DNA of 18,405 nucleotides from Bacillota bacterium (GTDB lineage: Bacteria; Bacillota; Clostridia; Lachnospirales; WQUN01): positions 1 to 18,405 of the forward strand of contig WQUN01000249.1 in assembly GCA_009782085.1 (NCBI GenBank), written 5' to 3'. Positions 6,455 to 15,700 of the stretch are shown here, piece by piece. Numbering within the stretch: the first letter of the stretch is position 1; each line of letters begins with the position of its first letter. Below the pieces are notes generated by a model. It saw only the letters and a list, made by a program, of their open reading frames with translations. It was not told the DNA's origin and did no database searches. A program made the translations under genes and the position numbers.

Positions 6455-6486
6455 GAAACGGTGCCGCGCATCGTTTCGCTGTTTTT
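6455..6486 (+). terminator. Intrinsic terminator or attenuator
   Basis: GAAACGGTGC (6455-6464) pairs with GCATCGTTTC (6468-6477) as a 10-bp stem with one G-U pair and a three-base loop, followed by a five-T run at 6482-6486 four bases later. It lies 145 bases before the giant gene. It would either end a transcript of about 970 bases from the promoter at 5484 or act as an attenuator in the leader of the downstream gene. Confidence 0.45.
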
Positions 6487-6584
6487 CCCCCAAAACACGC
6501 GCGTCGGTACATACCGATCCAAAATACCGCGTCCCACTGACGCGCCGGAAAACGGCAACGCAGACGCGATCAGCTTCTCAGAAA

Positions 6585-6630
6585 CCCTGCCCGTACCGCC
6601 GGCTCTGCAAACCAATTTATATAGGCAGGG
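6585..6630 (+). promoter_or_regulatory. Inverted repeat covering the ribosome-binding site of the giant gene
   Basis: CCCTGCC (6585-6591) is the exact complement of GGCAGGG (6624-6630), which is the only purine-rich candidate ribosome-binding site before the GTG at 6631. The 32-base spacer includes a separate AT-rich patch. Pairing would hide the ribosome-binding site, a typical arrangement for translational control by temperature, a ligand or a trans-acting RNA. Confidence 0.5.
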
Positions 6631-6735
6631 GTGTTGAATATCATAAGAAAATTCATAAAAACTCCTGTAGCGGTGCTCTTGACTCTAATTATGCTTCTGT
6701 CAGGTTTACCATACATGAGTTTTGTGGCAAACGCC
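6631..6735 (+). other. Signal peptide
   Basis: Encoded residues 1-35: a basic start (IIRKFIKT), a hydrophobic core (PVAVLLTLIMLLSGL) and a cleavage motif ANA before Gln36. It directs Sec-dependent export of the giant protein. Confidence 0.85.
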
Positions 6736-9700
6736 CAGATGTCACAAGGGCAAAAGACAAAGGGCAACTTTGTCTCGATCTTTGTCGGGTCGTTCCACAC
6801 CATATTGCTGGACGACGAAGGCCGCGTATACACCTTCGGCAACGGCAGCTACGAGGGCAACCTCGGCCGCGGCTATACCGACGCGGCCAGCGAGACCACG
6901 GCCGCGCAGGTAACCACCGGCTGGGACTTCGGCGCCAACGCTCCGGTTCAGATGCCCTGGATCAAGCAGGTCTCCGCCTCCAGGTCCGTTACTCTGGCCC
7001 TGGACGGCAACGGCGACATATGGTCCTGGGCCGGCGAGGGTACTGCGGCGCAGCTCCCGATCGAGCTGGGCCACGCGCAGACGCCCGTCATAAACGGCAA
7101 CGCCCACTATCCGGCTAAGGTCAACATGCCGACGGGCGTCAAGGCTGTCAAGATCGCGGCGTCCTGGTACGGCGGCCGTTTCCTCGGCACCGACGGAAAC
7201 ATCTACGCCTGGGGCTACGGCAACAGCTCCGCCGACGCCACGATAAACGCGACCGTCACCGACGGTAGCAACAACCTCGGCCTCGGCGCCTCGACCGGTT
7301 CGACCGCGATACCGATGAAGATCGCCACCGACAACCTCGGCGGCATTTTGCCGAGATTCGTGGACGTGGATTCCTCGAACTACTGGGGCTACGGCTGCGG
7401 CATCGCGCTGGCCGATAACGGAGCGGTCTACACCTGGTCCATGACCAACAACAGCACCACCGTCCTCCCCGGTTCCTCGGGCAGGCCCAGGCAGGTCACC
7501 TTCCCGGACATGGGCATCGGCACGGCCGATCCGATCGTGAAGATCCAGGCCGCCAGCGGCTTCTGGGGCGTACTGACCAAGAGCGGAAAGGTCTACACCT
7601 GGGGCAACAACACCTATAACGGCGGCGGAACCGCCGGCCCCAAGCTGGGCAACGGCACCACCACCGGCGCGGCCAACCCCACGCCGATTAACAACGTGCT
7701 GCTGAACGGCAACGTCGCCCAGACGAGCGCGAGCCTGCTCCCGGCCCCCATATTCAAGGACATTTCGCTGTATTCCTGGGGCTGGATGGCCTTGGACGTG
7801 AACAACAACATCTATGTCACGGGTACTAACACCAGCGGCAGGCACACGGGTTACAGGCCCGACACCATCAACAACGCCGCGCCGACCGTGTCCACCCCCG
7901 ACCAGACCAACGGCTTCGTGTCGGCCTACCTCAGGGGCCTGTGGCCCTCCGACGTGCCGATAGGCACGAAGATCATGAGCATCAGCGAGGGCTACTCCGG
8001 CTCGGGCTTCATGGATGAAAACGGAAACTGTTACATCAACACCACCAGCACCATGTCCGGCGGCGGCACCAACTCGGGCGCGACGACGGGCAAGACGGCC
8101 GCGCCGTGGGTGCACATCCAGGGAGACACCACCACGCTCTTCACCTCGCTGGCGGTCACCCCGAGCGAGAACGTCAAGAAGTACGACAACGGTACGTCCA
8201 GCCTGACGGTCACTCTGAGCCAGCCCGCCACTCAGGTCCAGTACGTGATACTGTACCCGAACGACACGGCCACCTACAACGGCTCGGCGACAGACCCCTA
8301 CGGCCCGGGCAGCGGAATGTTCGGGGCCGGGCAGACCTACTACAGCCTGTCCTTCTACAAGATCGACCCGCCGTATTTCCTGGCCGGTTCCGGCCAGAAG
8401 ATACTCGCCTCGCAGAACGGCTCCGCCATGACCTCGCGTTATTACGCCAACCCGGCGATAACGCAGACGATGTTCAACGAGGCCTTCAACAAAAAGAACA
8501 ACGGCAAAGACGCCGGCACGCTGACGATGCAGAACTCCACGACGTACACGATCGCCAACAAGTTTGTCGACAACTGTATCGTCTGGCTGCAATCCACCAG
8601 CGGAACGCAGACGACGCGCATCATGGTCCCGTTTGACAACGCCTACACCTCGACACAGGTCTTCGTGCGGGGCGTCGCCAACGGCTCCAACGTCGTCCTC
8701 TACGGGCCGTCCGCCGTGCCGCAGAACCAGGTCGCGCACGGCTACTACTCGGGCTCGGGCTACGGCCTGCCGCTTTCCTACGACAAGACGCAGCTGGCCT
8801 ACAACAACACGGACCATAAGCCGCCTCTCGGCTGGGACGTGGTCCAGCCGATCCCGCTGACCGACACGACGCTGTACCCGAACCTGCAATACTACACTCT
8901 CGCCCCGAACAACCAGACGGCGGTGGGAGCGGTCGACGAATACGGCGTCGCCCACAGGACGGACGCCTCCAAGGAGCTCGTCCTGGACAATTTCGCTTTC
9001 TATACCGAGGCGAACACGCCGGTGATCGATCCTGCCAAGGGCGTCGTGAACACCGTGACGTTCACCTATGACAAGAACCCGGAATATTGGGCGACCGCCA
9101 CGTACAACTTTGTGGACGAGACCGGCGCGCCGATAAGCGTCAAACACGCTAACGGCTCTTTCAGCACCGACCCCGTCACGGTAACGAACGCGATACCCGT
9201 GGGCTCCGCCGGCAAACTTTCCCAGCTTGACCCGTATACCCCGCCGGACCCGCAGAACGACAGCTACGCCCCGATAGGCTACACCATCGGGACCGCGCCT
9301 CCGGGCGCCACCGTAACTCACACCACGTTCCCGGACGGATTCAACCCCACCGTCCTCAACACCTCGCCCGTGCAGATATACATTGTCTACAAGGCCGGTT
9401 CCAAGACCGTGGAGGAAAGTTACTACAGCGTGGATTCCGCCAACGCCCGGACGGCCATAGCCAACAACGGCGGCGTGTTCACCGTGAAGAACGCGTTTGA
9501 GAACGGCACCGACGTGGATAGACCCATTCCCCAGATCAACGGCTATGTCCTGACAGGGTATGAGGTCTGGAAGCAGCCTGACGGCGCGACCACCTTCACA
9601 TTGGACAGCACGGTGAATTTCCCCTGGACCTATGACGACCCGACCGACCCGTACACCTCGGGGTATTATAAGGCGAGCGACTTCAAGGTGACGGGGATAG

Positions 9701-12700
9701 ACGCCAACTATCAGGTGCGCTACCTGTACAAGGCGTCAGCCGACGGGAAGATCCCGGACGATTTGAAGGCGCAGGCGGTAATCACGTGGAGCGGCATGTC
9801 TTCGGGCGGCACTCCCGTGACGTTCAAGCGCGTGGTCGTGTACGACCTCACCGGACAGACAAGGACTTATAACGAGGACAAGGCGACCAACATAACCGAC
9901 CCGTATAAGCCCGACCAGTGGGTTTTCGACCCGACGGCGATGACCCCCGCGGGCAGCCCGTCCCCCACTACGGTGACTTTTGACCACAACACGGTCAAGA
10001 ACGTCAACTTCTATTACACGTCCGACATGAACAACAACGGCATACCGGACGCGGACGAATACATCAACATCCAGTACCGGGCCTACGGCGCCTACACCAC
10101 TGCGATCAAAACCGACACCAAGGTGCAGCCGTTCCTTCTGGGCTCGACGTACAGCGGCGTGGCCCCGGACATCACGGGCTACTATCCGGTGGGCTGGGTC
10201 GAGGGTGCGTATACCGCAACCATGACCGACGACGACATCCACATGATCGACAACATGCAGGAGTCGCTCGCCATAGCTTGGGACGTGCCCGTTCTTCCGA
10301 ACGGCCCGTCGATGACAATCATCTACAAAAAGGTCTCGACAATGACGATCAAGTACACCGCGACAACGTACGCGGGCTCGGTCGTCATCATGCCGGACCA
10401 GGTAATAACCGACCTCGTGGGCGTGGACGTCACCGGCCAGGTTAGCGATCCGCTGAGCGGCAATCCGCTTTGGATTTTTGACCCCGTGAACTCGGTCATC
10501 CCAGCCAACGACAGGTACGTCATGCAGGACACGGACACTGTGTATCACCTTTACTACAAGGAGAACACGAGTTACCGCCTGTATGTGAAGTCGGCCAAGT
10601 CCACGGACAACAAGATCGACTTCCAGAACACGCTCCGCTATCTGCCGAACTTCGGCGCCGTAACGGTCACGGCGGACCCGATCCCCAACTACTCGGTAAA
10701 AGGCTGGACGGTTTACGACGATAACAACGTCATACTCGACCAGTACATGGCCGGCGATCCGATCGACAGCGTGACGCTTAACACGGTTACCGACGGCAAC
10801 CGGAAGATCGAGTTCCTGTACGCGCCGACCGACACCTCCGTAACGATCTACGCGGTGGACGGGAACGGCCAGGCGATTCCGGAGTATACCCCCATCAGCA
10901 TCCATGCCCTGTACGGCACGGCGTTCAGCATGACCGCGCCTTACATCCTCGGCTGGAACCTGGACGACAGCGTTACGAAGACGATCGCCTCCGTCGACGA
11001 CACCCATAACACCATCACGTTCAAGTACAGCCAGGCCACGGGCAACGTCACTATTATAATGAAGGAAGACAACGCGTCCGGACGGGTCATCAAGACTGCC
11101 AGCGCGAACCTGACGTCGGCCAACACGGCGGCCAACCCGCTGACGATCAACGTGCCCGACCTGGCCGCGGACTACTACACGGCCGTGCCCGGACAGACCG
11201 CGAAACAGCTGGTTTACGACGGCAACTCCAAGACCGTGGAGTTCTACTACACCAAGATGCTCCGCGGAGTGGACATCATCACCTACGACGTGACCAACCC
11301 GGCGAACAAGGTGCTGCTGCACACCTATCCCGACGCGGGCAGCTACCGCATCGGCGAGACGGCCCAGCTCCAGGCGCCCAACGAGGCGAACTTCAAGCTG
11401 GTCACCACGACCCCGCTTACCGTCATTATCAACCCGGGAACGGGCAACCAGCAGGTGGAGTTCGACTACACGACTTTGGCGCAGAACGACGTTGTCGTAA
11501 AGGCCATTGACAGAGTCACCGGCTATGTCCTCCAGACGTACACGCTTCAGGGCATAATCGGAGACTCCATGACGGTCACCGCGCCTTACGTGATCGGCTA
11601 CAGGCTGGAGGACGGCGCGTCGTCCACGCAGAGCGTGACGGTGCCCGGCATCGCGAATTTCTACTATGTCAAAGACGTCGTCACGGTCACGATAGCGATG
11701 GTGGACGCTAACAACAGCCCGATCGCGCCCCCGGCCGGCGTTCAGACGAAATTCGAAGTGGCCATGAACAGCGACTTCACGGCCTATGCCCCGCATATCC
11801 CCGGATATGTGCTGCAGGAAGGCACCGCCGCTTTTGTCACGTATCTGTCGATCAACTCCGACCAGACGGCTACGTTCCACTATCAGCCCGCCACGGTGCA
11901 GGCCGTCAAGGTGCTGGTCACCGGCACGGACGCCGGAACCGGCAAGACGCTCTACACCTACACGGCGACGTATGACAGGAACGTGGGCGACGTCCAGATC
12001 AGCGCGTTCGACATCAACGGCTACGCGCTCGACGCAAGCACGCCCTCGCCCGCAACGGTCACCATCGGCACGGCGGACATGTCGGTCACGTTCAAGTACA
12101 ACAGCCTGAAGCGCACGATCACCATCAAGGCGATCGACACCTCCGGCGCCGCGATACCGACGTTCACCCCGTTCCCCGTGGCCGCCTCGGCAGGCCAGGC
12201 GTTCAGCTACAACGCGCCTTACATCAGCGGCTACAACCTGGTGGGCAGCGTGACGCAGTCCATCAACCCCGTAACGGCCGACGCGGACATGACGTTCACA
12301 TACGAGAGAGCGGCGGGCAACGTCGTCATCACTCTTAAAGAGAACGACACAAACGGCGTCGTCATCAAAACGATCAGCGATACATTGGCGGCGGGCGCTT
12401 CGAAGACGTATACGCCTCCGAGCCTGGCAAGCGACTATTACACGGCGCAACCGGGCCAGAGCGAGCTCGTCACGAACAACGGGCAGCCGATGTCGATCGA
12501 GTTCTATTACAACAAGGACATGCGCCTGGTCAACATCGTGGCATACGACACGACCAACAGCGCGACGCTGAGGACGCTCTCGAACCAGGGCCCGTACAGG
12601 GTCGGCGAGGCTTCGTCGTTCAGCGCCCCGTCGGTGTCCGACCTGGGAAACTACGCGCTCACCGATCCGTCGCCCAGGCTGGTGATGATCGCCCCGGGCA

Positions 12701-15700
12701 CGACCAACCAGACAGTGCAGTTCAATTACCGCGACGTGTCCACCAATCAGCTGGTGGTCAACGCCGTAGATCCGAACAACAACATCCTCCAGACCTCCGT
12801 CCTTATCTCGACGACCGGCACGGAACTTACCGTGGACGCGCCGAGCATACCGGGCTGGATGCTGAAGGCCGGCGAGACCACGCCCAAGACGGGCACGGTC
12901 CCCGGAACCGTAACGTTTGGCTATGTGCCTAACGTCGTGACGGTGACCCTGAGCCTTAAGGAAACGAACTCCAGCGGAGCGGTCATAGCGCCGCCGGCGG
13001 GAGTGCCCGCGACTTACAAGGCCGAAAAGGGCTACGACTACACGATCTACGCTCCGCACATCCCCGGATATCAGCTGATGCCGGGTTCGCTCGCCTCGAT
13101 CACCTACAGCCAGATCGCGACCGACAAGACCGCCGAGTTCTACTATCAGAAACTTTCGGACGGCCTGGCGCAGATACTGGTCAAAGGCACGGACGGGGCC
13201 ACGGGCCAGACTCTCTACAGCTACACGAAGCTGGTGGACAAAAACACCAACAACATTTCCGTCGCCGCGTTTGACCTTAGCGGATACCAGCTTGACACGA
13301 CAGTGGCGGGCAACGTGTCGCCGAAGATCGTAAACGTCGGCAGCGATAACGTCGAAGTGAATTTCGTATACGCGAGCTTGCGCCGGACGATCACCATCGC
13401 GGCGCTCGACAACGCGACAGGGCTTGCGATAAGCGGCTTCACGCCGATTCTGGTCAGCACGATGGCAAACCAGCCGTTCAGCTACAACGCTCCGTATGTC
13501 AACGGCTACAATCTGAACGGTTCCGTGACGCAGACGATTGCCAACGTGACGACCGATCAGACTCTGACGTTCAGGTATGACAAGGCTTCCGGCAACGTGG
13601 TCATCACGCTGAAGGAGAACGGCCCGACGGGCCCGGTCATCAAGACCTACAGCGCGATCCAGGATTTCGGAACCACCGTGGTCTACACGGCTCCCGACGC
13701 GGCCATGGCGGCCGAATTCTACACGCCGGTCACCCCCGGCAGGACCGTCACGGTCACCAATAACGGGCAGCCGATGAACGTCGAGTTCTACTACACCAAG
13801 AACACCCGCAACGCGGACGTGCTGGCGATCAACCAGGCGACCGGCGCGACGATCGGTTCTAACATGAACCAGGGTCCGTATAGGGTCGGCGAGGCTTCCT
13901 CGTTCAACGCCCCGTATGTCGCGGGCAATTACGCCCTCGTGGACCCGACGCCCAGGCTTGTGTTCGTCACGGCCGGCGCGGGCAACATGCAGGTGCAGTT
14001 CAACTACAGGTCCCTGACGCAGAGCCAGTTGTCCGTGCTCGCGGTCGACGCGAACAACAACGTCCTCCAGAGCTCCGTCGTCACCGCGGACGAGAATACC
14101 ACCCTCACGGTCAACGCCCCGAGCATCGTGGGCTACCGCCTGGCCGACGGCGAAGCGTCGTCGAAGCAGGGGACCACGCCCGGAACGGTGACGTTCAGCT
14201 ACGTGAAGAACGTGGTGACCGTGACTTTGAGACTCGTTGACAACAAGGGCGCCGACATATCCGGCGTGAACAACAGCCAGACGAGCTTCGAAGTGGCCAA
14301 GGGCACGAATTACACGGCTTACGCGCCGCAGATACAGGGATACGCGCTGGATAAAAACGTTCCGGCCACGGTGACCTATGCCAACATCTCCCAGGATCAG
14401 TCGTACACGTTCGTGTATGCGCCGATTTCGGAGATAGTCAAGGAATACTCTGTGAACGTGACCGTCACGGGCATGGACGAGGTCACCAACCGCATCCTGT
14501 ACACCTACTCGACGCTTCAGCCGAAGAACTCCGGCGCGCTTTCGATCAGCGCGCTGAATGTAGACGGCTACGCGCTGGACAGCGCGAGGAGCCCGTCCCC
14601 GGCGAACGTGACGGTAGCCGAGGCGAACATCAATCAGGTGTTCTACTACACAAGCCAGGCCGTCACCGTAACGATCCGCGCCGTGGACACCCTGAACCAG
14701 CCGATACCGGCCTATACCGTGCAGCAGGTTCCGGCGACCCTCGGCCAGGCGTTCAGCTACAACGCGCCGTACATCCCCGGCTGGAACATCCAGAATCCGG
14801 ACACGGTCACTCAGGTGATCCCGAGCGTCGGCCCGGCCAATAACACGATAACGTTCGTGTATGCGCAGGCGACCGGCAACGTGACGGTTCTCTGGAAAGA
14901 GGACAACACGCTCGGCAGGGTCATCGGTTCCGAGAGCTACAACATAGCCTCCGGCGCCGGCCCGCTGTTCGTGCAGGCCAAGAACCTCCAGACGCAATAC
15001 TACACGCTGAGCGCGTCGTCGCCGCTTGTGCAGCAGGTCGACTACAAGGATTATCCTCAGACGATCGAGTTCTACTACACCAAGAGCATGTCCACCGTTA
15101 CGGTAAACACCTATGACATTACGACCGTACCGGCGGGCACGTTGATCCATAATTATCTGCAGGGCCCGTACCGCATGGGCGAAGTCGCCGCGTTCTCGGC
15201 ATATCCGGAAACCGGAATGGCCTTGGTGGGCAGCGCTACCCAGTCCGTGCTTATCAACACGAACCCGCAGACTGTGTCCTTCAACTACAGGAGGATCACC
15301 GCCGACCAGGTAGTGGTCGAGGCCGTTGACAGCGGTTCGCCGGCCAAACTCCTGAGCTCCACGGTAATCCCAGCCACGGCCGGGACCACCGTGACCGTGA
15401 ACGCCCCGGCGATCCCGGGCTACGCGCTGGCGCAGGGCCAGCCGCTGAGCCAGGACGTGCCGGCGGGCAATAAGGCCACGTTCGTGTATGTCCCGAACGT
15501 TGTAACGGTCAGCCTGAGCCTCAAGGAAACGAACTCCGCCGGAGCGGTCATCGCCGTTCCGCAGGGCACCCCCGCGTTCTACACGGCTCAGAAGGGCTAC
15601 GACTACACCGTCTACGCCCCGCACGTGCCGGGTTACGTACTGATGCCGGGTTCGCTGCCTTCGATCACGTATACCGCCATTTCAACCAATGTGACGGCAG

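Larger units (their letters stand above)
5234..6630 (+). other. Long non-coding, highly structured region upstream of the giant surface protein gene
   Basis: About 1.4 kb in which no frame on either strand gives a believable protein of any size; the open frames have scrambled composition and no ribosome-binding sites. From 5440 to 5680 it is AT-rich and carries a promoter. After that it becomes GC-rich and full of perfect inverted repeats, listed separately. Between 5234 and 5440 I see nothing beyond the short palindrome AACCGCGGTT. If the promoter at 5484 serves the gene at 6631, the transcript would have a leader of about 1.1 kb. Confidence 0.6.

Noticed and set aside
5902..6456. Plus-strand frame of 184 codons in the non-coding region
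   Set aside because: Composition is random-like and rich in Arg, Gly and Pro, no ribosome-binding site precedes it, no family is recognisable, and it runs through several perfect hairpins.
6611..6623. TATATA as a -10 box for the giant gene
   Set aside because: It ends eight bases before the start codon with no -35 box, so transcription would begin at or after the ribosome-binding site.
6742..9321. Minus-strand open frame of 859 codons
   Set aside because: Same shadow effect over the propeller region; low-complexity Gly/Val/Arg composition and no recognised motif.
9736..15624. Minus-strand open frame of 1,962 codons
   Set aside because: It lies antisense to the repeat array and persists because the repeated sense codons avoid the triplets that would give stops. 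Its translation is Arg/Val/His-rich with no domain, and the plus-strand frame has clear signal peptide, propeller and repeats.
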